The notes: generated by a model not told the origin, from the letters alone. 64,000 bases of DNA from Pseudoalteromonas luteoviolacea H33-S (GCF_001625695.1 NZ_AUXY01000133.1:225625-289624), one strand, 5' to 3'; positions 28,201 through 35,493 are shown, counted from the stretch's first letter. Program-made: numbers and translations.

Positions 28201-28967
28201 CCAGCGCGTCAGATGAACGCTTGCAGTTATCTAACACCAGCCATGAGGACATCGAAAAAGTATCGCACGTTGCTGATAACGAGGCGCCTTCACTTGTTGC
28301 ACAAAATATAAACAAAGTACTTAAAGGCCTGACTCTACAAGCTAAAAAACAGCGAAATAGACTCGCCAGCTTGAATGCGCAAAAGATTAAGACACACAGT
28401 GAAGAAGCACTGGCTGAGCTTAAATATCATTATCAGCAGTCTTCTGAGCACTTTATCAGTGCCGATGCGGGCGTTGTTTTACTTTGGCCGTTCTTGGAAA
28501 TTTTATTTAACAAGTTAGCGTTACTCGACAATACGGATGAATCTGGCGTGTTATTTGAAAGCGAAGCTTCGCAACATAAAGCGCATGCGTTGCTTTGTGA
28601 ACTTGTTGGTATTGATGACGATGAGACTGAGACTTTTGTTATTAATGCGCTGCTTGGCTTACCTCTTGAACATAGGTACGAAGAGCAAACCACAATAGGT
28701 GAACAGGAACGTGATGAAATTACCAACATGGTCAATGCAGCAATAAGCCGCTGGGAAGCCTTAAAAGGCATGCCAGCTGATGCGTTTAAATCAATGTTTT
28801 TACAAAGAGCCGGCGAAGTCAAACTCACCGCAAATGGTGTTTGCATTGTTATCGATAGTAAACCTCAAGATATATTGCTTATGAAGCTTCCTTGGGGGTT
28901 AGGAATTGTTCAACTTCCTTGGTTGAATAATGACTTAATCAATATTGAATGGCAGTACGGCTTTTAA
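25269..28967 (+). CDS. Contractile injection system tape-measure protein (Afp14-like)
   Basis: 1232 residues. The N-terminus (SGQRSIADLESLFKTWLSKE, then LSDLEIVLPDIDL) and above all the C-terminus match the CIS tape-measure family (PF19268 type): AGVVLLWPFLEILFNKLALL, then LVGID, NALLGLPLEH, AAISRWEALKGMPADAFKSM, FLQRAGEV and MKLPWGLGIVQLPWLNNDL. Between them lie ~900 residues of Gln/Leu/Lys-rich helical sequence with low-complexity Gln/Glu patches (~residues 540-560 and 930-1010). Such proteins set tube length and line the lumen. The start overlaps the fibre stop by one base (TAATG). The gene is long and its middle is not alignable by eye. Confidence 0.88.
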   Translation: MMRLAIGQIGAELEAPAHLVNSGQRSIADLESLFKTWLSKEINRLQIDLPSITLPVGSVTLSDLEIVLPDIDLHRLQSDPGSYFKAIFQPAFNAALAQQLSDYVRQLPKNNYALAAPLFGELIAHSKNAVSKQAMLDVIKACELSLQHRPQQFLSLVSSAEWPSLRKHVINAFYKDEALLAASLAVISEGVVSNRSMALLTRLSEAEHYQLWLDIESLRSAYASNLHTRQRSLALLVHSYQFYKAQTAFNETVRESVIDTIKTKRTIFGALSTWFAVKGQATITAKDCKSLLNVLNKVSSKTKTLPPHKTDLAPYQSGALTQVLEHRGADLDSPQQTVEFAEQGTPYLLAQIRGALGGGCRQTIRALERLIQLLAAQTSSKELPYLSQINWRKFIAKYDIEQALPVQVRAPVQRLLTAMLAAESQYDGNLRASNKVIQLIARERKALEYNWAPKQSPKYARRIFALLCQITNLPSQFIVQFNHFFANVLGSKGGDSTEAKVVVYSALLEQVHAWLNNEYEQSEQRTSGYQLTDHNNESVENEQKQQNKGIESGTSTTNEHTALCDSAEHMLGEVSYFESSMRVVFDSKQIAQLEQIELLQLELTLSVLLPQVDETYQLIVRSEMFEASATKLKQLIASQTKRIEQIEHSSLTEQYAKSKLNDLDAQTQMSIVNSLLSALAPVCEKLGQIVNLIRTMQKSTLHSMAINQTNDLLFDAQKQSANHVSMNEADGLTDAGVETQNEKSDGPLATSGLVLARELVMITQLKRYMTALQQEISANQLGIQLHACHEVVVNLLSYVHSWKALFPVDSVSPAGKEAQQLLISTISTFDGIRKQLYALNPYLPGQLQKSSMWWVSLLDEHQIDHKDARGQGTLNAVITREAGNKAESDGSPNSPQKNSKEHLDYALQAISQLRSAKTLEEIKNQLVSYESHKSDVKHTLDSHVVAQLEGLLEGSTLFSKPKQKHKGKLSKSQHKLEASASDERLQLSNTSHEDIEKVSHVADNEAPSLVAQNINKVLKGLTLQAKKQRNRLASLNAQKIKTHSEEALAELKYHYQQSSEHFISADAGVVLLWPFLEILFNKLALLDNTDESGVLFESEASQHKAHALLCELVGIDDDETETFVINALLGLPLEHRYEEQTTIGEQERDEITNMVNAAISRWEALKGMPADAFKSMFLQRAGEVKLTANGVCIVIDSKPQDILLMKLPWGLGIVQLPWLNNDLINIEWQYGF

Positions 28968-29024
28968 ATTGATTTAACTCACAACAAAAAATCCAGAATA
29001 AAACTTAAAACGAAGACACATTAT

Positions 29025-29084
29025 ATGGCAAGTGATGTGTCTCAAACCCAAGACCAATCATCAAATGGACTCGCGAACGAGTGA
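29025..29084 (+). CDS. Possible 19-codon leader ORF coupled to the next gene
   Basis: ATG at 29025 opens a 19-residue frame (MASDVSQTQDQSSNGLANE) whose TGA overlaps a GTG in frame with the following gene (GTGA at 29081-29084). No strong ribosome site. It could be a coupling device or chance; a better start for the following gene is the ATG at 29114. Confidence 0.2.
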   Translation: MASDVSQTQDQSSNGLANE

Positions 29085-29113
29085 GCTGGTCCCAATTAAA
29101 TATGGAGAAGTGT

Positions 29114-29692
29114 ATGCCTGTAAATAATCATTCGAATCTACGCGCGTTAATTGAGGAACATCAAGTGCGTCAACAGCAGTATCAAGTTGCAGAAAATAAA
29201 GTACAAGCCTATTTGGAGTATAATCGCAGGTATTTGCTCCAACATTTGAATAACTTATTTACAAATCGTGTACTACCACACTTGGAGTTAGCTAAATCTT
29301 TATTAGTTGAGCAAGGGTATGTTGCGGATATAGAAATAGAAAAGCAAACACTGTTTGAAGAGAGCGAAGCGATAGAGGTGATCACACAAGTGTCATTTGT
29401 TTTTTCGGGAAATTCAGATGATCTTGACACCGGATTGACACAAAATAGGCTATTAATATTTACGCGACCAAATCATGCGTTTATTTATGCTAAATACATT
29501 ACAGACTTAGTGACAAGCCAAACACAGCCATTGTTTTTTGCTGACGATTATTATTATCAAAATATGCCGTCAGACAATCAATTTCCGCACTTCCCATTCC
29601 CCCCTAATTTTGAAGACCATAGTGAATTTAAGTCTATGTTGTCAGACTTTTTGAGTTTGGTATTTTTACAGATCAGAGGGAAGTTAAGTTAA
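29114..29692 (+). CDS. Unknown protein of the injection-system cluster
   Basis: 192 residues from the ATG at 29114, preceded by GGAGAAG at good distance; a GTG at 29081 in the same frame is an alternative. The first ~70 residues are helical and possibly coiled coil (EEHQVRQQQYQVAENKVQAY, then LEYNRRYLLQHLNN). The rest looks alpha/beta with aromatic-rich stretches (HAFIYAKYITDL, FFADDYYYQNM) and no signal peptide or membrane helix. It does not show the DUF4255 pattern of Afp16 caps. Placed right after the tape-measure gene on the same strand, it could be a chaperone, tube cap or cargo. Not recognised. Confidence 0.65.
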   Translation: MPVNNHSNLRALIEEHQVRQQQYQVAENKVQAYLEYNRRYLLQHLNNLFTNRVLPHLELAKSLLVEQGYVADIEIEKQTLFEESEAIEVITQVSFVFSGNSDDLDTGLTQNRLLIFTRPNHAFIYAKYITDLVTSQTQPLFFADDYYYQNMPSDNQFPHFPFPPNFEDHSEFKSMLSDFLSLVFLQIRGKLS

Positions 29693-29772
29693 TTAAATAA
29701 ATTACGCCTTGGTTTTTTGTCACATATAAAAAGTTTTTGCGTCAGTATTTAAAGAACCTAAGGAGAGACTCT

Positions 29773-30198
29773 GTGGCAAATTATCAAGAAGCGTTTAGAT
29801 ATGTTTTTGAAGAAAACTTTAAATATAACCAAGATACTAATTATCAAACTGTGCGTTTGGACAGTTTATATAGCCAAGGTTTTAATGATAAGGAAATCCA
29901 AGTTTTACTTAAGCAAATCTACGGGGTGGAACTTTGGCGACAGTTTAAAGGTGAACGTATAAAGAACCAAAAAACAGCAGAGTTATTGTTGCTGCTTAAC
30001 GCGAATGGTCTTTTAGCGATGATGCTCCTTGAAATGCAAAAATATTATGGTATTTCACCAAGTAGTCAAATGTGCGAGCAAACGCTGCATCGAATAAATC
30101 AAATACCTGCTGATAAGTTACATGATTGGATAATTGCAGGTATCAATTATTTTTCTCTTGTTGGCAATATGCAAAAAGAGCATGTCCTTCATCAATAG
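29773..30198 (+). CDS. Small helical protein of the injection-system cluster, unknown
   Basis: 141 residues from the GTG at 29773 with AGGAGAG five bases upstream; a TTG at 29737 is far less likely. Sequence VANYQEAFRYVFEENFKYNQ to the end is rich in Leu, Gln and Tyr and probably all-helical, with no signal peptide or membrane helix. The gene stands between the unknown protein and the muramidase, in the same orientation, 80 bp after the former. No known domain. Cargo, chaperone or assembly factor are all possible. Confidence 0.6.
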   Translation: MANYQEAFRYVFEENFKYNQDTNYQTVRLDSLYSQGFNDKEIQVLLKQIYGVELWRQFKGERIKNQKTAELLLLLNANGLLAMMLLEMQKYYGISPSSQMCEQTLHRINQIPADKLHDWIIAGINYFSLVGNMQKEHVLHQ

Positions 30199-30248
30199 GG
30201 TTGAATTTTACTAAATTTACCCAATATAGAAAATCAATAGAGTAATCA

Positions 30249-30279
30249 TTTGACTTATTAAATCTAGTCAAAGTAATTT
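30249..30279 (+). promoter_or_regulatory. Inverted repeat and promoter-like boxes before the muramidase gene
   Basis: TTTGACT (30249-30255) and AGTCAAA (30266-30272) are perfect 7-bp arms with a 10-nt spacer. The left arm contains a -35-like TTGACT (30250-30255), and TAATTT (30274-30279) could be the -10 box at 18-bp spacing. An operator that covers its own -35 box is suggested. Confidence 0.4.
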
Positions 30280-30295
30280 TTGTAGGGAAAGAGGC

Positions 30296-30901
30296 ATGAG
30301 TATACAGCAGCCTAGCGTGGGCCAATTTACATTTGAACAAGAAGGGCAAGAGGGCGGTAGATACCACAGCCGAGTCTTACATGTGCCATCTCAGTACTCT
30401 GGCCTAACTATTGGCAGAGGCTTTGATTTGAAGCATCGCAGTTCGGAGCAAATTATCCAAGCTTTAAAACTAGCAGGTGTGGCTTTTGAAGATGCACAAG
30501 TGCTAGCAAAAGCATCGGGCTTGTATGGAAGTGAGGCAAAAGAGTTTATAGAGAAACATGGATTACAAGGCTTTGAGGTCAGCCCGAAAGAGCAAGTCCT
30601 ATTATTTGAGCAGACATATGAAGTGATGGCAAAAGACGTTAAACGCATCTGTGATAAAGCTGATTGCGTTAAGGTATATGGGCCGGTAAATTGGGATAAT
30701 TTACATCCAAAAATTAAAGACATCTTAATCGATTTGCGTTACCGAGGCGACTATACTCCGACTACCCGTAGACGGATCCAACGTTATGTGGTGCAAAATG
30801 ACCTTGAAGCATTCAGTAAAGAGATGTCTGACAGAGAGTTGTGGCACAAGGTACCAAGCGAGCGCTTTAAACAGCGTTTAGCGTATTTGACCGCAACATA
30901 A
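30296..30901 (+). CDS. T4-lysozyme/pesticin-type muramidase
   Basis: 201 residues, no signal peptide. The N-terminal block has the lysozyme order: a catalytic-type Glu in TFEQEGQEGGRYHS (residues ~12-25), then VPSQYSGLTIGRGFDLKHRS, where the TIGRG-x-D segment is the family's Thr/Asp part of the active site as in pesticin. The later segment (INWDNL.PKIKDILIDLRYRGDYT) fits the helical C-lobe. It would cut peptidoglycan glycan strands. Without a signal peptide it must be carried by the injection system, released by lysis or exported with a holin. It has its own putative promoter and a terminator after it. The role (particle release or payload) is inference. Confidence 0.75.
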   Translation: MSIQQPSVGQFTFEQEGQEGGRYHSRVLHVPSQYSGLTIGRGFDLKHRSSEQIIQALKLAGVAFEDAQVLAKASGLYGSEAKEFIEKHGLQGFEVSPKEQVLLFEQTYEVMAKDVKRICDKADCVKVYGPVNWDNLHPKIKDILIDLRYRGDYTPTTRRRIQRYVVQNDLEAFSKEMSDRELWHKVPSERFKQRLAYLTAT

Positions 30902-30902
30902 T

Positions 30903-30928
30903 AAAAAAGCTGCTTAGGCAGCTTTTTT
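30903..30928. terminator. Bidirectional terminator after the muramidase gene
   Basis: AAAAAAGCTGC-TTAG-GCAGCTTTTTT is a perfect stem with A- and T-runs on both sides. It ends the injection-system run on the plus strand and the small membrane-protein gene on the minus strand. Confidence 0.9.
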
Positions 30929-31267
30929 ATTATGTTGTTTTTTTATTTCGCTTCGAAGGTGTGTTCCATGACCATCGATTTCTGGTGTTGAGAGCAAGTA
31001 TGCATGGAAAGTAATAATGCCGAGGCCACGACGAGTTCGCTCTGCCCAATATAAGCCAACCAACAACCCCAGCAACAAACAACCTACTATTAAACTTGAA
31101 GCAGTAAAGTGGTCAAAATGTAAATATGCAATGGAGCCAAGCACACCCATAAAGAATATTGGCACAATCACAATTTGTAAATATAAGAGTAGAAATACAA
31201 GGCACCCTAAAAAATATAAATGCCACTCAAATATTTTTTCAAAAAATAATATGATGCTCTTTAGCAA
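30914..31267 (-). CDS. Small integral membrane protein convergent to the muramidase
   Basis: 117 residues from a TTG start, supported by AAGGAA five bases upstream. Hydrophobic segments at about residues 15-32 and 34-50, and another at ~56-73, suggest three transmembrane helices; the last ~40 residues are soluble and rich in His, Arg and Lys. No family is recognised. Its position next to a muramidase invites the idea of a holin or immunity partner, but it is on the opposite strand and not obviously co-regulated. It may be unrelated. Confidence 0.6.
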   Translation of the reverse strand: MLKSIILFFEKIFEWHLYFLGCLVFLLLYLQIVIVPIFFMGVLGSIAYLHFDHFTASSLIVGCLLLGLLVGLYWAERTRRGLGIITFHAYLLSTPEIDGHGTHLRSEIKKQHNKKAA

Positions 31268-31422
31268 TTAAATTCCTTTTTTTAATGAAATATTTATAAT
31301 TAGTAAAGATTAATAATAACATGAGGTGAGGAGTGAAGGGAACCTTGCTAAATATTAAGCCCAAGACTTTATTGGCCAGACCGATTCATTTCATGTATCT
31401 GGCCACAAAAAAGATGATTTAA

Positions 31423-32280
31423 TTAGCCACCAATATCCACAACTGTAGCATGATTTACTCGTTGCTCTTCTACAAAATCAATCATGCCCGGGCGCTTATA
31501 GTGAAGGGTTTTTGAATCATATGAAATAGTCCAAATCGTGTTATCGCGATCGACGTCAATATTATAAAAGTGCCCAAACTTTTCTAGCTCATCACCATTG
31601 AGTTTATAAACTTGTTGTGAACCGCGTGTATTTTTAAATATATGTGCGGTGACATAGACTTCACCACCACCAACAGCGACATCTTTGAGGGTGCATGTTT
31701 GCGGGCAGTTTATGTTAATTTGATGCCAATTTCCGTTGTTCCGCTGGTAAAGTTCATTGTCATCCGTGATTGCCCAGACAGCGCCAGTTTCATTCACATC
31801 AATTTTTACAATGCGCTTATTGGGGATCCCATAATTTCCACCAAACTTTTCAGCTACCAAGTTGAATTTCTTTAAATCCCCAGTTTGTGTGACACAATAT
31901 GCGTGTTTAGGACTATAAGTCGAAACATCCGCGGCACCCAAACAACCGAATACGTGTTGCCAAGTATCGTTTTGATATCTAAAGACCATGCCATACTCCC
32001 CAACTGCAAACGTCGCGCCTTCATTGTATGCGTATCCGGGGGAGCTTTCACTGCTTGGGCGATGATGAAAGTAACCACCTGAGGCGGCGACCGTTTTTTG
32101 ATAATAAGGAAGTGGCGTAATTTGCCAAGGATCAAACGCATCGTCTTTGTGAATGTAAGGTGTACCTTGGTCGTCAATCAAAACACGGATCGCTGAATTT
32201 TGGGGCTCATTAGCAGAAGCCGTTGTATTTAACGCGGATAGTATGCCCATAATCATCACTGCATGTGTGAAGTATTTCAT
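31423..32280 (-). CDS. Exported Tectonin-like beta-propeller protein
   Basis: 285 residues with a signal peptide (MKYFTHAVMIMGILSALNTTASA). The mature part shows repeated blocks with the pattern G-x-V/I-W-x-I/V plus aspartate turns: VDVNETGAVWAITDDNELYQ, KDVAVGGGEVYVT and VDRDNTIWTISYDSKTLHYK. These are Tectonin-type (PQQ/WD-like) propeller repeats, with about four to five detectable. Cysteines CGCL-like, YCVT and CPQTC could form disulfides. Tectonin domains often bind sugars or lipopolysaccharide. It is exported, so it is not injection-system cargo. Stand-alone gene. Function unknown. Confidence 0.6.
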   Translation of the reverse strand: MKYFTHAVMIMGILSALNTTASANEPQNSAIRVLIDDQGTPYIHKDDAFDPWQITPLPYYQKTVAASGGYFHHRPSSESSPGYAYNEGATFAVGEYGMVFRYQNDTWQHVFGCLGAADVSTYSPKHAYCVTQTGDLKKFNLVAEKFGGNYGIPNKRIVKIDVNETGAVWAITDDNELYQRNNGNWHQININCPQTCTLKDVAVGGGEVYVTAHIFKNTRGSQQVYKLNGDELEKFGHFYNIDVDRDNTIWTISYDSKTLHYKRPGMIDFVEEQRVNHATVVDIGG

Positions 32281-32517
32281 ATTAGTTTTCCTTTACATGT
32301 TTTTTACGGTCTAAAAAAGTGTAAGCACATTGGGAGGAAATAAGGCGTACTAAACACTCAAAAATCGATACTAATGAATGCTTTTTTACCTTTAGAACAT
32401 TCTAAAATTAGTAAAAAAGGATGGTTTTTAAAGTGTGGAAAAGTGATTTTTGAGCATGCTAAAAAGCTTTAATGCCATTGATTAAGACTTATATAAATCA
32501 AATTAAATACTTTTTAA

Positions 32518-32787
32518 TTAGCGATACGTCGTAAATAGGTAAACGTAAATACCAACAGTTATTTTGCTGTTAGGCGCTGCAACTGTCCAGCTAGGTGGGC
32601 AATCTTGCCAAGGACGGACTGTCTTTTTTTCCCACGAAGGATATGTTGAATTACTCGTTGCTGATGTCAGCTTATAATGACACACTTTATAGTTTGCTTT
32701 AGTCGCTTCTTTGTCCGAGCCTAGGGCTGATGCACTAAAAATAAAGCTAAAAGTAAGCACAAGTGCCAATATATTTTTTATCATCAT
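32518..32787 (-). CDS. Small exported protein, paralogue 1 of a tandem pair
   Basis: About 89 residues with an MM start (32787 or 32784; ribosome site AAAGGA fits 32784 better). Signal peptide through ...FSFIFSASALG. The mature part carries the pattern VCHYKLTSA, then YPSWEKKTV, CPPSWTV and a C-terminal IYVYLFTTYR. The neighbouring gene at 33066-33359 has the same layout, so these are tandem paralogues. Three Cys positions are shared, implying disulfides in the exported form. Identical start contexts (AAGGAAATATGATG) suggest similar translation. No known domain. Confidence 0.6.
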   Translation of the reverse strand: MMIKNILALVLTFSFIFSASALGSDKEATKANYKVCHYKLTSATSNSTYPSWEKKTVRPWQDCPPSWTVAAPNSKITVGIYVYLFTTYR

Positions 32788-33014
32788 ATTTCCTTTAAAT
32801 ACTTTCAGGTCGTTGTACAATTCAACTCATCCATTGAGTTTGATTTAGGCCCTATTACTAGAACACATTATGAACGATAAGTGAATAAAAATTACGCCGA
32901 AATCTGAAATATTTAAAAGACTCGATTTATAAATTAACTCAATAGTTTGACTGCTCTTATTACTTATGTAGCTGTAAATAGGGCGCAGCATCAAAAGAAT
33001 AATTTAATTACAAA

Positions 33015-33040
33015 CCTGCCACATACGCACATGTGGCAGG
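33015..33040. terminator. Hairpin downstream of the second paralogue gene
   Basis: CCTGCCACAT (33015-33024) and ATGTGGCAGG (33031-33040) form a perfect 10-bp stem with loop ACGCAC. On the minus strand TTTGTAATT follows, a modest T-tract, so it probably terminates the 33066-33359 gene. Confidence 0.65.
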
Positions 33041-33065
33041 CAAATATAGATTATAAAATTAAATA

Positions 33066-33359
33066 CTATCTATACGTACTGTACTGATAAGCATAATAGC
33101 CAGCCGGAACCCGACTCCAATAAAACCCGACAGTCCAGCCGCTTGGGCAAGATTTGTTTGCTAGTACTTCTTTTGTTTCCCATGATGGGAATCTGTCACT
33201 TCCAGGGCCACGTAACGTAAGTTTATAATGGCAAACGCGAACAGAATGTGATGCACTGACCTGTTCGGTTTTGGCTTCCGACGCAGCGGATGAGTAAGAA
33301 GCAAAGCTTAATGTGCTAGTTAATGCAGCTGATAAAATTAAAACTTTATGATTCATCAT
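33066..33359 (-). CDS. Small exported protein, paralogue 2 of a tandem pair
   Basis: 97 residues with a signal peptide (MMNHKVLILSAALTSTLSFASYSSA). The mature part has VCHYKLTLR, FPSWETKEV, CPSGWTVGF and the end YYAYQYSTYR, the same layout as the gene at 32518-32787 but with a GFYWSRVPAG insert. The two genes are in tandem on the minus strand, about 280 bp apart. The aromatic end and paired cysteines suggest a small disulfide-stabilised secreted protein. No family name can be given; a role as secreted signal, toxin or adhesin is open. Confidence 0.65.
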   Translation of the reverse strand: MMNHKVLILSAALTSTLSFASYSSAASEAKTEQVSASHSVRVCHYKLTLRGPGSDRFPSWETKEVLANKSCPSGWTVGFYWSRVPAGYYAYQYSTYR

Positions 33360-33735
33360 ATTTCCTTGATTCTACATATTAGTAATTAGATAAAATCCAG
33401 ATGTGCCTAAATATTGAACAGGCATATTTAAGTTAATCACTGCTGCTTAAAAAGTAAACTAATCGAGCTTGTGTTATTTTAAAGTTACTGTAATGTGAGA
33501 AAAATACTTATCAATCAGCTTAATTAGTTTGGATAAGCATGCAAGATCACTTCTTTTAGGGGGATTACTTTAGTCAGACGCCACCTACATTGGACTAATT
33601 TTGCATGTAATTTACCCAGCCCATAAAAAACATCAAATAAATCGACTTTATGAGGCGATAAGCGCTGTAAGTTACCAAATTAATTTGTAATAATGCGTCA
33701 GTTAACAAGCTACAAATTCAGAGGAAAGACCTCCT

Positions 33736-35397
33736 ATGGCGGATACAGAGAATCGCCCAACTAACTTCATCAGAAATATCATTGATGGTGATCTGGCAAG
33801 CGGCAAACACGCATCAACACATACGCGTTTCCCGCCAGAGCCAAATGGTTTTTTACACATTGGTCATGCTAAGTCTATCTGCCTTAATTTTGGCATAGCG
33901 CAAGATTATAAAGGCCTTTGTAATTTACGTTTTGACGATACGAACCCAGAAAAAGAAGACATCGATTACGTAAACTCAATTCAAGAAGATGTTAAGTGGC
34001 TAGGTTTTGATTGGGATGGCGAAATTTGCTATTCATCAAACTATTTCGACAAGCTATACGGCTATGCTGTAGAGCTGATTGAAAAAGGCTTAGCTTATGT
34101 ATGTTTCTTGTCTCCCGAGCAAGCACGTGAATATCGCGGTACATTGACTGAGCCAGGTAAAAATAGTCCGCACAGAGACACGTCTCCTGAGGAAAACTTA
34201 GCGCTTTTCGAAAAAATGAAAAATGGTGAGTTCAAAGAAGGTGAATGTGTACTTAGAGCAAAGATCGATATGGCGAGCTCTTTCATGGTACTTCGTGACC
34301 CGATTATTTACCGTATTCGTTTTGTTCATCACCATCAGACTGGTGACAAGTGGTGCATTTATCCAATGTATGACTTCACGCACTGTATTTCAGATGCGCT
34401 AGAAGGGATCACGCATTCGTTGTGTACGCTTGAATTCCAAGATAATCGTCGTTTATACGATTGGGTACTTGAGAACATCAGCATTGAGTGCCAACCTCAG
34501 CAGATTGAGTTTTCTCGTCTAAATCTAGAATATACCGTGATGTCAAAGCGTAAGCTTAACGACTTAGTCGTGAACGGTCAGGTAGAAGGCTGGGATGACC
34601 CGCGTATGCCTACAATTGCGGGTCTACGTCGTCGTGGTTACACACCGGCATCTATTCGTGAATTCTGCAAGCGTATTGGTATTACAAAGCAAGATAACAT
34701 GGTTGAAATGGGGATGCTTGAAGCATGTATCCGTGATGACCTAAATGAAAATGCACCACGTGCGATGGCTGTTTTAGATCCAGTTAAAATTGTTATCGAA
34801 AACTATGATGCAGACAAAGTGGAGATGTTATCTGCACCAAATCATCCAACATTAGAAATGGGTGAGCGTGAATTGCCATTTACTCGTGAAATTTTCATTG
34901 AGCGTGAGGACTTCCGCGTTGAAGCGAACAAAAAGTTTAAGCGTTTAGTGTTGGGTAAAGAAGTGCGTTTACGTAATGCTTATGTGATTAAGGCTGAGCG
35001 CATTGAAGAAGATGACGCTGGGAATATCACGACTATTTATTGTACATATGATGCAGATACACTTGGTAAAAACCCAGCAGATGGCCGTAAGGTTAAAGGC
35101 GTAATTCATTGGGTTTCAGCATCACATTGTATCGAAGCGGAAGTACGTCAGTATGACCGTCTATTTAATGTACCTAACCCAGCGGCTGCTGAAGATTTTG
35201 CGACTACACTAAACCCTGAGTCATTAGTTGTTATTGCAAATGCGAAATTAGAGCCATCACTTGCAAAAGCAAGTCCAGAGCAAGGCTTCCAGTTTGAACG
35301 ACTGGGCTACTATAGTCGCGATAACAAGTCACAAAGCTTAACATTTAACCAAACGGTTGGGCTTCGCGATTCTTGGGCGAAAATTGAAAAAGCATAA
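33736..35397 (+). CDS. glnS: Glutaminyl-tRNA synthetase
   Basis: 553 residues, close to E. coli GlnS. The class I signatures are clear: HIGH as GFLHIGHAKS near residue 40, RFDDTNPEKE, and the KMSKS-type VMSKRK near residue 270. It charges tRNA-Gln with glutamine in the cytoplasm. Near the start, GAGG (33721-33724) can pair with CCTC (33730-33733), enclosing part of the ribosome site; this is weak and may be chance. The long upstream gap (33360-33735) is AT-rich and holds its promoter, which I could not place. Downstream a clear terminator follows at 35425-35456. Confidence 0.97.
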   Translation: MADTENRPTNFIRNIIDGDLASGKHASTHTRFPPEPNGFLHIGHAKSICLNFGIAQDYKGLCNLRFDDTNPEKEDIDYVNSIQEDVKWLGFDWDGEICYSSNYFDKLYGYAVELIEKGLAYVCFLSPEQAREYRGTLTEPGKNSPHRDTSPEENLALFEKMKNGEFKEGECVLRAKIDMASSFMVLRDPIIYRIRFVHHHQTGDKWCIYPMYDFTHCISDALEGITHSLCTLEFQDNRRLYDWVLENISIECQPQQIEFSRLNLEYTVMSKRKLNDLVVNGQVEGWDDPRMPTIAGLRRRGYTPASIREFCKRIGITKQDNMVEMGMLEACIRDDLNENAPRAMAVLDPVKIVIENYDADKVEMLSAPNHPTLEMGERELPFTREIFIEREDFRVEANKKFKRLVLGKEVRLRNAYVIKAERIEEDDAGNITTIYCTYDADTLGKNPADGRKVKGVIHWVSASHCIEAEVRQYDRLFNVPNPAAAEDFATTLNPESLVVIANAKLEPSLAKASPEQGFQFERLGYYSRDNKSQSLTFNQTVGLRDSWAKIEKA

Positions 35398-35424
35398 AGT
35401 ACGTTAAATACACTTTATTTTTTC

Positions 35425-35456
35425 CAAAAAAGGTCGACATTTGTCGGCCTTTTTTT
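35425..35456 (+). terminator. Terminator after glnS
   Basis: AAAAAAGGTCGAC pairs with GTCGGCCTTTTTT (one G-U), followed by a T-run. It ends the glnS transcript, so the protein kinase-like gene 38 bp later has its own promoter or reads through. Confidence 0.8.
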
Positions 35457-35493
35457 CAATATATTCACCAAATTAGTTTTATTAAGTCGCGCC

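Noticed and set aside
7307..30901. Prophage or R-pyocin interpretation of the contractile genes
   Set aside because: No integrase, repressor, capsid, portal or terminase genes; the CIS tape-measure C-terminus, LysM protein and Afp12-type baseplate protein fit eCIS instead.
7307..30901. Type VI secretion system
   Set aside because: No TssJ, TssL, TssM or ClpV is visible. The sheath is a single phage-type protein rather than a TssB/TssC pair, so the VgrG-like and Hcp-like proteins alone do not make it a T6SS.
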